Of a DNA stretch of 8,892 nt, positions 1-6,239 are shown piece after piece. The position numbers and the translations under genes are program-made. The stretch comes from Acidimicrobiales bacterium. Lineage in GTDB: Bacteria; Actinomycetota; Acidimicrobiia; Acidimicrobiales; SZUA-35. The stretch spans positions 1-8,892 of the forward strand of contig JABDJU010000022.1 of assembly GCA_013003325.1 (NCBI GenBank), in the 5' to 3' direction. The notes under the pieces are model-generated. The model was not told the DNA's origin. It saw nothing but the letters and a program-made list of their open reading frames with translations, and made no database searches. Positions within the stretch are counted from its first letter, which is position 1; each line of letters begins with the position of its first letter.

Positions 1-492
1 GGGGAGTGGGCTCTGGTGATCATGAACGCAGACGGCTCGCCCGGGGTTTCGGCCGATGTCCGGTTTGGAGGTCTGGCGCCGTCCGGCCTTGCCCCGCTCG
101 GCTGGGCCGCCGTTGCCATTGGGATCGTGACGTTGATCGGCGGACTCGTGGTGCTGATCGGCGGCGCGGCGGCGGTTCCGCCCCCACCCGCCATCGCCGA
201 CCAAGTGCTGCCGGTCTCGTCCCAGCCATCTGGGCCGGTTGAGACCTCCCGCTGGACGTTGGGGGGTCGCTCCGTTCTGCCCTCCACCGTTGAAGGACGC
301 ATCGCAGTGTTTTGCACGGTGTTGGCGGTGATCCCGGTGAGCGAGGCCTGGATCATGATCTTGTTCTTCGGTGTCCTCATCTTCTTGGTCCTGGCCGTAC
401 GCAAGGGTGACCGGGGCCTGCTGCTACTGCTGCCCTTGGTCCCGGCGATCATCCTTGTGATGGTCATGCTCGCGAACCCGGGGTCGGCGTGA
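1..492 (+). CDS. Membrane protein, 5'-partial, three predicted TM helices
   Basis: The frame is open back to base 1 (Gly-Glu-Trp-Ala-Leu-Val-Ile-Met-Asn-Ala-Asp-Gly-Ser), so the true start probably lies outside the window. GTG at 16 and ATG at 22 are possible starts, but the residues before them read like protein and resemble the end of an extracytoplasmic domain in actinobacterial membrane proteins with a 'VxMNADGS' stretch (recalled, not searched). Counting from GTG 16 (158 aa), hydrophobic helices lie at about residues 28-54, 98-127 and 134-152. A Pro-rich linker (55-62) follows the first helix. Codon use looks genuinely coding. The last few codons overlap an antisense recombinase remnant, so the C-terminal tail and stop may have been supplied by that inserted DNA. 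No function can be assigned. Confidence 0.75.
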   Translation, partial: GEWALVIMNADGSPGVSADVRFGGLAPSGLAPLGWAAVAIGIVTLIGGLVVLIGGAAAVPPPPAIADQVLPVSSQPSGPVETSRWTLGGRSVLPSTVEGRIAVFCTVLAVIPVSEAWIMILFFGVLIFLVLAVRKGDRGLLLLLPLVPAIILVMVMLANPGSA

Positions 493-571
493 CCGAACCG
501 TTCGGCGAAGACCTTGATCGGTGCACCACCGCGACCAGCAGTGAAGCGCAGGTGTGACGCAGGACATGGAC
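474..571 (-). pseudogene. C-terminal scrap of a tyrosine recombinase, frameshifted
   Basis: On the minus strand, 571-530 reads V-H-V-L-R-H-T-C-A-S-L-L-V-A, the HxLRHT box that carries the catalytic His and Arg of tyrosine recombinases. One base is then missing near 528-529. In the next frame, 527-474 reads G-A-P-I-K-V-F-A-E-R-F-G-H-A-D-P-G-F, the normal continuation with the second active-site His of the 'GH' motif. Similarity ends before the catalytic Tyr, and nothing recombinase-like lies upstream (575-800). It is therefore a broken fragment of about 32 codons. It is not derived from the intact integrase at 799-1971, whose equivalent box reads HDLRHWYAS. It overlaps the last bases of the membrane protein gene on the other strand. 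Confidence 0.72.
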
Positions 572-596
572 CCCGGATCCTCGGGAGGTCAGACTT

Positions 597-609
597 CGCG
601 ATAATCGCG
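597..609. repeat. Short palindrome CGCGAT-A-ATCGCG
   Basis: Two perfect 6-bp arms flank a single central A. It lies just beyond the recombinase fragment in non-coding DNA. It could be a protein-binding dyad or a relic of a recombination core, but a 6-bp dyad in GC-rich DNA can also arise by chance. Confidence 0.35.
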
Positions 610-624
610 GGCGGAGACTTGCGA

Positions 625-657
625 GAGCGCCTTCGGCAAGGCCATCTGAAGGCGCTC
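625..657. terminator. Strong hairpin between convergent genes
   Basis: GAGCGCCTTC (625-634) and GAAGGCGCTC (648-657) form a perfect 10-bp stem with a 13-nt loop. It lies between the convergent stops of the membrane protein gene (492) and the integrase gene (799), where a bidirectional terminator would be useful. Neither strand shows a T-tract after the stem, so it is not a canonical intrinsic terminator. In high-GC actinobacteria, U-poor hairpins may still act as terminators. It could instead belong to the end of a mobile element. Confidence 0.45.
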
Positions 658-798
658 GGTAAATCATGAGCTGAGAGCGGTCGGCATTGTTGTTGGTCGC
701 GGCTACATGCCTGCCCCGATCCCGCGGGAGAGACATCGCGGCAATCATGGTCATGACCCGATGAAAGCCGGCCGCCGTGGTCTGCCCGTGCGGCCTTC

Positions 799-1971
799 CT
801 ACCTGACCGAATTCGGATCGCTATCGAGCAAGTTGCTGAGGTGCTCCGCTGCTTGGTGGTCGCCGCGATGGCCCTTGTGGGCGTAGACCTTGGCGAGGGT
901 CTCGACGTGGTCCCCGATCCGGGCAGCAACCGCTGGTAGTGGCTCACCAGCGTCGAGCTGGGTGCTGGCGTACCAGTGCCGTAGGTCGTGCAGACGCATA
1001 TCGTTGGCGCCTGCCACCCGCTCACGCACTCGCCGCCACGCTTGGGTGAGCCGGTTGGGTTGGATCGATATCCCGCCGGTGGGGTCGATGGTGAAGTCGG
1101 CGAGCACGAACGCATCCTCTGCCAGTGCTGTTCCCAGCTGCATGGAAATGCGTTTCTGCCAGTCGAGGTGCTCGCGCAGCAAGCCAAGGGTGTTGCGGTC
1201 AATGCCGACCTCGCGGATCTGGTGGGTTTTGGGATCCTTTTCGCGCACCTCGCCCGAAGCGAGCTGGCTCATGGCCGCACGGATCTCGATGCGGGAGTTG
1301 TCGAAGTCGACCGATGTCCACCGCAAGGCACACATCTCGCCTCGCCGTGCTCCAGTGGCGGCCAGTAGTCGAAAGGCGACGAGGTTCTCCGGACTCCGAC
1401 TGCGACGGGTCTCCTCGAGAAGCTGGCTCACGACTTCGGGGGTGGCGATCTGACGCCCGACGCGGGGAACCGATGGGGGTGTCGCGAGCTGGATGGGATT
1501 GGTGGCCGTCCAGCCCCAGGCCATGGCCTGCTTGTAGGCGGAGCGGAGCAAAGAGTGGTAGCGCAGGATCGAGCCGGGCGCCAAGCCCCGGTGGCCGAGC
1601 CGGTTGTAGTAGTCGTCGATGGTCTTGACCGTGACCCGGGCCAGCGGCGTCGTCCCAAGACTCGGGTCAGCCTCGACACCGCGGACGATGGTGCGGTAGC
1701 CCTCGATCGTTCGGGCCTGCCGGCCTCGGGCTTCGAGGTGGTCAACATGGGCGGTGAGAAGCTCGTTGACCGTATGGCGGGTGGTGGGTCCATGCGTGTC
1801 GAGCTCAGATGTCAGCTTGGTAAGAAGCCGTTGAGCGTCGCGCTTGCCGCCCTTGAGGGTTCGGCTGATGTAGCGGTGTTTGCCGGTTGCCGGGTCACGG
1901 CCGGCGTAGGCCCGGACTTCCCAATAGTTGGGTTCCCGTTTGAGTCTGATGCTGCCCCGTCCCGCCGCCAT
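799..1971 (-). CDS. Tyrosine recombinase / site-specific integrase
   Basis: A 390-aa phage-type integrase that would join an element's att site to the chromosome, here presumably the adjacent tRNA-Arg gene. The order is typical: an N-terminal arm-binding region (about 5-58, starting with a GRGSIRLK basic stretch), a SAM-like core-binding domain (about 66-150) and a catalytic domain (about 172-370). Active-site residues visible are Arg209 in TGARRGE, Lys248 in KDPKTHQ, His328 and Arg331 in LHDLRH, and nucleophile Tyr363 in KVYAH. The usual second His of 'LGH' is Asp354 in RIGDH, with His355 next to it. As far as I recall, related actinobacterial integrases share this GD variant. Length and motifs suggest an intact enzyme. 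The ATG at 1971 has no obvious Shine-Dalgarno, but the N-terminus fits the family. The gene starts 111 bp from the tRNA 3' end and no excisionase gene is seen. Confidence 0.93.
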   Translation of the reverse strand: MAAGRGSIRLKREPNYWEVRAYAGRDPATGKHRYISRTLKGGKRDAQRLLTKLTSELDTHGPTTRHTVNELLTAHVDHLEARGRQARTIEGYRTIVRGVEADPSLGTTPLARVTVKTIDDYYNRLGHRGLAPGSILRYHSLLRSAYKQAMAWGWTATNPIQLATPPSVPRVGRQIATPEVVSQLLEETRRSRSPENLVAFRLLAATGARRGEMCALRWTSVDFDNSRIEIRAAMSQLASGEVREKDPKTHQIREVGIDRNTLGLLREHLDWQKRISMQLGTALAEDAFVLADFTIDPTGGISIQPNRLTQAWRRVRERVAGANDMRLHDLRHWYASTQLDAGEPLPAVAARIGDHVETLAKVYAHKGHRGDHQAAEHLSNLLDSDPNSVR

Positions 1972-1983
1972 GATGCGACGGTA

Positions 1984-2012
1984 TCCCAGTTATGGGACAA
2001 CGTATGGGACAA
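1984..2012. repeat. Direct and inverted repeats upstream of integrase
   Basis: TATGGGACAA occurs twice (1991-2000 and 2003-2012) with a 12-bp period. The first copy also forms an inverted repeat, TCCCA (1984-1988) with TGGGA (1993-1997), around a 4-nt centre. The cluster lies 13 to 41 bp upstream of the integrase ATG and between it and the tRNA. Placement suits arm-type integrase or excisionase binding sites, or an operator controlling the integrase. The repeats are seen directly; the role is inference. Confidence 0.5.
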
Positions 2013-2081
2013 ACCCTGTTTGAGGCCCTTTTGAGCTTGCGGCTTCCTGCTTGTCGGGACGCTGACCAGGACTTATGCTTG

Positions 2082-2154
2082 CGCCCTTGGCAAGAATCGA
2101 ACTTGCGACGCACGGTTTAGGAAACCGACGCTCTATCCACTGAGCTACAAGGGC
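2082..2154 (-). tRNA. tRNA-Arg (anticodon CCU)
   Basis: The minus strand folds into a complete 73-nt cloverleaf. The acceptor stem GCCCTTG pairs with CAAGGGC, the D-stem GCTC with GAGC, and the T-stem GCAAG with CTTGC around loop TTCGATT. The anticodon stem TCGGT/ACCGT has one T-T mismatch at its base. The anticodon loop TTCCTAA gives CCT (2119-2121 on the plus strand), reading AGG. The discriminator is G at 2082 and CCA is not encoded. The 3' end faces the integrase, so this gene is the likely attachment site. Confidence 0.93.
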
Positions 2155-2304
2155 TTGGGCACAGACGATATCGGCCCAGCATCGCTGGTTCTGTCGTCGC
2201 GCGAGCACGTCCTGCCGTTCTGGCGTCGGGGAAGCACGCAGGGTGTGTCGGCCCGACGATATTTGGGGGAAATGTGCGCGGGCGACGGCAGATCGTCGGT
2301 ACTC

Positions 2305-2353
2305 GGGGTTGGGGGTCAGGGTCGGGTCAGGGTTGTTCGGGGGACGTTGGGGG
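2305..2353 (+). promoter_or_regulatory. G-run cluster (G-quadruplex potential) in ABC operon leader
   Basis: Seven runs of three to five G lie on the coding strand (2305-2308, 2311-2315, 2319-2321, 2324-2326, 2330-2332, 2339-2343, 2349-2353), separated by loops of 2 to 6 bases. This satisfies the usual G3+N1-7 quadruplex pattern more than once. It ends about 80 bp before the ATPase start, so it lies in the promoter or 5' leader, depending on where transcription begins. Effects on transcription or translation are inferred only. Confidence 0.5.
2313..2333 (+). repeat. Tandem 10-bp direct repeat, 11-bp period
   Basis: GGGTCAGGGT occurs at 2313-2322 and again, identical, at 2324-2333, with a single C between. 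A spacing of about one helical turn would suit a dimeric or repeat-binding regulator of the downstream transporter operon. The repeat is embedded in the G-run cluster, so the two interpretations compete. Confidence 0.5.
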
Positions 2354-2419
2354 TTGTCCCGCATATTCACCGCAGCCCGGCGGGAGGAGGGTGAGGAGGC
2401 AAGCACATCGCCTAGTCAC

Positions 2420-2425
2420 GAGGGA
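2420..2425 (+). promoter_or_regulatory. Ribosome binding site of ABC ATPase
   Basis: GAGGGA ends 8 nt before the ATG at 2434, which supports that start. A stronger GGAGG-type sequence about 40 bp upstream has no in-frame start codon leading into the gene. Confidence 0.6.
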
Positions 2426-2433
2426 TCCCCCAA

Positions 2434-3213
2434 ATGTCACTTCTCACCATCGAAACAACCGAGACACCGAGCGCTCCAGCCCCGGCATCACCGGTCGCAG
2501 CCAGCGCCCGCAACGCGGTGAAGACCTACCGCACCGGCAACTCCGAAGTGCGTGCGCTCGACGGGGTCACCGTCGACTTCACCGCAGGAGCCTTCACCGC
2601 CATCATGGGACCCTCCGGCTCGGGCAAGTCGACGCTGATGCACTGCGTCGCCGGGCTCGACCAACTCACATCCGGCTCCGTGGCGGTCGGCGGCGTGGAA
2701 CTCTCCGACCTCAGCGAGAAGCAGCTCACCCGGCTTCGTCGCGACGAGGTCGGCTTTGTGTTCCAGGCTTTCAACCTGATCCCCACCCTCACCGTCGAAG
2801 AGAACATCACCCTGCCGACCGCACTGGCCAACGCCAAGCCCGATGTGGCGTGGCTCGACACCGTGATCGCCGCAGTCGGTCTGGGTGACCGCCTGAAGCA
2901 CCGTCCCGACGAACTCAGCGGCGGTCAGCGTCAGCGGGTCGCCGTAGCACGTGCCCTGGCTTCTCAGCCCAAGGTGATCTTCGCCGACGAACCCACCGGC
3001 AACCTGGACAGCCGCACCGGCGCCGAGATCCTCAACTTCATGCGCCGCGCCGTCGACGAGATGGGTCAGACGATCGTGATGGTCACCCACGACCCGATCG
3101 CCGCCGCCTACGCCGACCGGGCCGTGTTCCTGGCCGACGGACGAATCGTCGATGAGCTCCACGCCCCCACCGCCGATTCCGTCATCAACCACATGATCGC
3201 GATGGGAGACTGA
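2434..3213 (+). CDS. ABC transporter ATP-binding protein, MacB/LolD type
   Basis: A 259-aa cytoplasmic ATPase that powers the FtsX-type permease encoded next. All nucleotide-binding motifs are present: Walker A GPSGSGKST (59-67), Q-loop Gln111 in VFQAFNLIP, signature LSGGQ (161-165), Walker B VIFADEP with catalytic Glu186, and H-loop His219 in VTHD. The 'FNLIPTLTVEENI' stretch is characteristic of the MacB/LolD/FtsE group. About 25 N-terminal residues are Ala/Pro/Thr-rich and precede the conserved domain. The stop is one base from the permease ATG, indicating one operon and translational coupling. Substrate cannot be read from the sequence; the family handles lipoproteins, peptides, antibiotics or mechanotransmission to envelope proteins. 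Confidence 0.95.
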   Translation: MSLLTIETTETPSAPAPASPVAASARNAVKTYRTGNSEVRALDGVTVDFTAGAFTAIMGPSGSGKSTLMHCVAGLDQLTSGSVAVGGVELSDLSEKQLTRLRRDEVGFVFQAFNLIPTLTVEENITLPTALANAKPDVAWLDTVIAAVGLGDRLKHRPDELSGGQRQRVAVARALASQPKVIFADEPTGNLDSRTGAEILNFMRRAVDEMGQTIVMVTHDPIAAAYADRAVFLADGRIVDELHAPTADSVINHMIAMGD

Positions 3214-3214
3214 C

Positions 3215-5734
3215 ATGCTCAAGCTCACCCTCCGCACCGTCAACGCCAACAAGATCAGATTGGCGCTCACCACGTTCGCTGTCGTCCTCGGCGTCAGCTT
3301 CGTCGTGTCATCGCTCGTACTCGGCGACGGCCTCCGCAGCAGCTTCGGCTCGCTGTCGGAAGAGATCGTCGGCGGAACCGATCTGGTGATCGAACCCAGC
3401 TCCGAGTTCGGCACACCCCAGCCGCTCGAGGAAAACCTCGAGACAACCGTTGAAGGAATCGACGGTGTCGCCAACGCCGTCGGGTTCGTCGAAAACGACA
3501 ACATCCAGCCCGTCACCGCCGACGGCACACCGCTCACCACCTTTGGACCGCCGCTCATCGGCATGTCGTGGGTGGATGATCCGGCGTTGAGCAGCTTCAC
3601 GATCGTGGAAGGCCGTGCCCCCGCGAGCGGGTACGAGTTCGCCCTCGATCAAGACGCCGCTCGCGACAACGGCTTCGAAGTGGGCAGCACCTACGGCATC
3701 GTCACCCCCAACGGTGAGGTCGACATGGAGCTGGTTGGGATCAGCCGCTTCGGCGAATCCAACTCCACACTCGGAGCGATCCTGAGCCAGTACCCGATGG
3801 AGACCGCCCAGGAGCTGTTCAACCGGACCGGCCAGTACGACTCGATCCTCGTGTCATATGAGAGCGGCGCCGACCCCACCGCCGTCCAGGCTGCGGTCAG
3901 TTCGGTTCTGCCGGCCCAGACCGAAGCGATCGACCAAGCCCAGCTACTCGACAACGCCAAGGCCGACTTCAACGAGGGCATCAACATCTTCAACAACATC
4001 CTGCTCGGCTTCGCCGGCGTCGCTTTGTTCGTGTCGATCTTCATCATCGCGAATACCTTCGCGATCGTGTTGGGCCAGCGCACCAAAGAACTCGCCCTGC
4101 TGCGAGCCATCGGTGCCAGCCCGAAGCAGGTTCGTAGGTCCACGATGACCGAAGCCTTCATCGTCGGCGTCGTCGCCTCGGGCCTCGGCATCCTCGGTGG
4201 CCTCGGCCTGAACTATGGCCTGCGAGCCATGTTCGACGCCCTTGGCGCGTCGCTCCCCGACTCGCCGCTGATCCTGGCCCCCCGGACGCTGATCGTTGCG
4301 GTTGTGGTCGGCGTCGGCGTCACCATGGTGTCGGCGCTCGGCCCGGCCCGCAAGGCAGCCAAGGTGGCACCGATCGCGGCGATGCAGGACAGCGTCGATG
4401 CCCCGAAGGCGTCCGATCTGCGCCGCAACCTCACCGGGGCAGCCGTCATGGCAGCCGGAGTGCTGCTAGGAGCCTTCGGCCTGTTCGGCCAAATCGAGGG
4501 CAGCGGAGCCCGCATCGCAATCCTGGGATCGGGCAGCGTCCTGACCTTCGTCGGCCTCGCCTTCGCCAGCCCAGCCGTGGCCGCCCCGGTGATCAGCGCT
4601 CTGGGCCTGCCCGTCCGCGTGCTCGGCACCGCGGGCTCGCTGTCGACTCAGAATGCGGGTCGCAACCCACGCCGCACGGCGAGCACCGCAGCATCGCTGA
4701 TGGTCGGGCTCGCACTGGTCACCACCGCCCTCGTGGTCGGTGAATCGATCAAGCAAAGCATCTCCGAAACACTGGCCAGTGAAGTGAAGGCCGACTACAT
4801 CAGCGCTCCCGAGGTTCCGATCAATCCGATGCTGCTGGAAGACCTGGAGGCCTCGGGCCACTTCGATGCGATCGCCCCCTACCGCTACGACCAGATCCGC
4901 ATCGGCGACGACGTGGACGGCGTGATCGGTACCGACCTGGAGGCGACCGACGACCTGTTCGATCTCGGCTTGGCGGCCGGAGCGCTGACCGCCGGATCCG
5001 ATGTTGTGGCCATCCACGAAGACGAGGCGACCGAGCACGGCTATGTCGTTGGCGACTCGATCCCGGTCACGTTCCCATCGGGAACCACCGAATCGATGAC
5101 GGTCTCGGCGATCTTCACCTCGAGCACCATCATGGACGAGAGCTACCTGATCAACATGAGCGATTGGGACAGCCGGTTCGGTGAGGTGGTCAACTGGTGG
5201 GCAGCGGTATCGGTTGCCGATGGCACGTCGATCGATGTCGCCGACGCAACGCTCGCCGAGCTCGCTCAGCGGTACCCGCAGGCACCGTTCGAGAACCAGA
5301 CAGACTTCCGGGAGACGATCCAAGGACAGATCGACTCACTGCTGGTGGCCATCAACGCCATGTTGGTTCTGGCGATCATCATCGCCCTGGTCGGCATCGC
5401 CAACACGTTGGCCCTGTCGGTCTTCGAGCGCACCCGGGAGATCGGACTGCTGCGAGCGGTCGGCATGTCACGGCGCCAGACACGCCGCATGATCCGCTGG
5501 GAAGCAGCCCAGGTAGCGCTCTTCGGCTCAATCCTGGGGATCGGGCTCGGCCTGATCTTCGGGTGGGGCGTCGTGACCGCCCTGCCCGAAAGCTTCGTGT
5601 CGACGCTGGCCTTCCCGGTCTCCAGGATCGCAATCCTGGTCGTGGTCTGTGGCCTGGCCGGTCTGCTGGCGGCGGCGTTCCCGGCTCGCCGGGCCAGCAA
5701 GCTCGACGTGCTCGACGCAATCAGCCACGCGTAG
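3215..5734 (+). CDS. FtsX-family ABC permease, ten predicted TM helices
   Basis: An 839-aa inner-membrane permease partnered with the upstream ATPase. The layout is the duplicated one common in actinobacteria: TM1 (about 15-37), a large extracytoplasmic domain (about 38-255), a first FtsX core of three helices (260-285, 313-335, 355-377), two linker helices (406-424, 433-463), another helix (492-509), a second extracytoplasmic domain (510-705), and a second FtsX core (707-733, 764-786, 803-824). Both cores carry the coupling-helix pattern (QRTKELALLRAIGAS at 288-302, ERTREIGLLRAVGMS at 738-752) that contacts the ATPase. GGGAG six bases before the ATG, inside the ATPase 3' end, is the ribosome binding site. 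No periplasmic adaptor gene (MacA/HlyD type) is nearby. Substrate unknown. Confidence 0.93.
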   Translation: MLKLTLRTVNANKIRLALTTFAVVLGVSFVVSSLVLGDGLRSSFGSLSEEIVGGTDLVIEPSSEFGTPQPLEENLETTVEGIDGVANAVGFVENDNIQPVTADGTPLTTFGPPLIGMSWVDDPALSSFTIVEGRAPASGYEFALDQDAARDNGFEVGSTYGIVTPNGEVDMELVGISRFGESNSTLGAILSQYPMETAQELFNRTGQYDSILVSYESGADPTAVQAAVSSVLPAQTEAIDQAQLLDNAKADFNEGINIFNNILLGFAGVALFVSIFIIANTFAIVLGQRTKELALLRAIGASPKQVRRSTMTEAFIVGVVASGLGILGGLGLNYGLRAMFDALGASLPDSPLILAPRTLIVAVVVGVGVTMVSALGPARKAAKVAPIAAMQDSVDAPKASDLRRNLTGAAVMAAGVLLGAFGLFGQIEGSGARIAILGSGSVLTFVGLAFASPAVAAPVISALGLPVRVLGTAGSLSTQNAGRNPRRTASTAASLMVGLALVTTALVVGESIKQSISETLASEVKADYISAPEVPINPMLLEDLEASGHFDAIAPYRYDQIRIGDDVDGVIGTDLEATDDLFDLGLAAGALTAGSDVVAIHEDEATEHGYVVGDSIPVTFPSGTTESMTVSAIFTSSTIMDESYLINMSDWDSRFGEVVNWWAAVSVADGTSIDVADATLAELAQRYPQAPFENQTDFRETIQGQIDSLLVAINAMLVLAIIIALVGIANTLALSVFERTREIGLLRAVGMSRRQTRRMIRWEAAQVALFGSILGIGLGLIFGWGVVTALPESFVSTLAFPVSRIAILVVVCGLAGLLAAAFPARRASKLDVLDAISHA

Positions 5735-5758
5735 CCAATATCCCGTCTTCGCCACGGT

Positions 5759-5777
5759 GGATCGGTTCAGCCGGTCC
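5759..5777. terminator. Possible hairpin between convergent genes
   Basis: GGATCGG (5759-5765) and CCGGTCC (5771-5777) form a 7-bp stem with one G-U wobble and a 5-nt loop. It lies between the permease stop (5734) and the stop of the small membrane protein gene on the other strand (5799). There is no T-tract, so a terminator role rests on position and is tentative. Confidence 0.35.
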
Positions 5778-5798
5778 GCCGCTGGCGCGTCACGATGA

Positions 5799-6239
5799 TC
5801 AGGAATCCTGCAGTGAGGCAAGCTCGTCTTCGAACAGCTTGCTGAAGATGAACTTCTCGTCGTCGATCACCATGCTCTTGACCAGCAGACCCCTGCTCGG
5901 GGTGACGTCGATCGGGCGGGGCAAGGTCTTCACCAATCGTTCAGGCCGCCCGGTCCAGCTGGCGAGCTGAAGCATCTGAACCTCGTCGCCCACACCGGCG
6001 AGGTAGTAGTTCTCGGTCAGCGAGGCCATCACGCCGCCGAGAGCGGCGCCGCCCAACGCTCCCACAACGAGCATGTTTGAGACGCCGAGCAAGTTGAGAA
6101 TCACCGCAATCCCGATGAACGCGCCAAGGCCGGCGATGATGGCGCTCAACGGCCTCTTCTGAATCACCACCACCTGGTCCACGGTGCCGGCGTCACCAAC
6201 GAATGTCTGGGCCCGTCGTATGAACTTCTCGCTCTTCAT
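5799..6239 (-). CDS. Small two-TM membrane protein, unknown function
   Basis: I do not recognise a named family. The ATG at 6239 (146 aa) is preferred over the GTG at 6248 because AGGG (6248-6251) sits 8 nt upstream of it. The N-terminus is short and charged (MKSEKFIRRAQ). Two closely spaced hydrophobic helices follow (about 31-52 and 54-75), the second rich in Gly and small residues, suggesting tight packing or oligomerisation. Residues 80-146 are soluble and end in a beta-like stretch (MVIDDEKFIFSKLF) followed by an acidic tail. It is convergent with the transporter operon and divergent from the Cys4 gene, whose possible start overlaps it. Coding character is good; the role is unknown. Confidence 0.72.
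   Translation of the reverse strand: MKSEKFIRRAQTFVGDAGTVDQVVVIQKRPLSAIIAGLGAFIGIAVILNLLGVSNMLVVGALGGAALGGVMASLTENYYLAGVGDEVQMLQLASWTGRPERLVKTLPRPIDVTPSRGLLVKSMVIDDEKFIFSKLFEDELASLQDS

Larger units (their letters stand above)
493..798. other. Gene-poor interval with recombinase scrap and hairpin
   Basis: No convincing intact gene is seen between the membrane protein and integrase stops, which face each other. The left part holds most of the frameshifted recombinase fragment. The middle has an odd-centred palindrome (597-609) and a perfect 10-bp hairpin (625-657). The stretch from about 660 to 798 shows nothing recognisable. A minus-strand frame is open across part of it, but apart from the recombinase motif it does not resemble protein. 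Confidence 0.6.

Noticed and set aside
431..438. GCCCTTGG identical to part of the tRNA 3' end, considered as an att copy
   Set aside because: Only 8 bp match, inside coding sequence, with no extension into the rest of the tRNA end.
890..1793. Several long open frames opposite or out of frame with the integrase
   Set aside because: They are GC-rich shadow frames; the integrase frame has complete family motifs and they have none.
2176..2188. Small hairpin CCAGC-ATC-GCTGG and the CGATATCG palindrome upstream of the tRNA
   Set aside because: They are short and easily due to chance; no convincing -35/-10 pair could be fixed for the tRNA promoter.
1990..2406. Minus-strand frame giving a peptide with 'ALVAQWIERRFPKPC'
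   Set aside because: This is the typical translation of a tRNA gene read as protein; the cloverleaf at 2082-2154 explains it.
2488..3600. 370-codon minus-strand frame across the ATPase and start of the permease
   Set aside because: It lies antisense to two genes with unambiguous motifs and shows no recognisable domain, only composition-driven Gly, Val, Asp and His runs.
4466..5323. 285-codon minus-strand frame within the permease gene
   Set aside because: It is an antisense shadow of a well-supported membrane protein and has no protein-like features.
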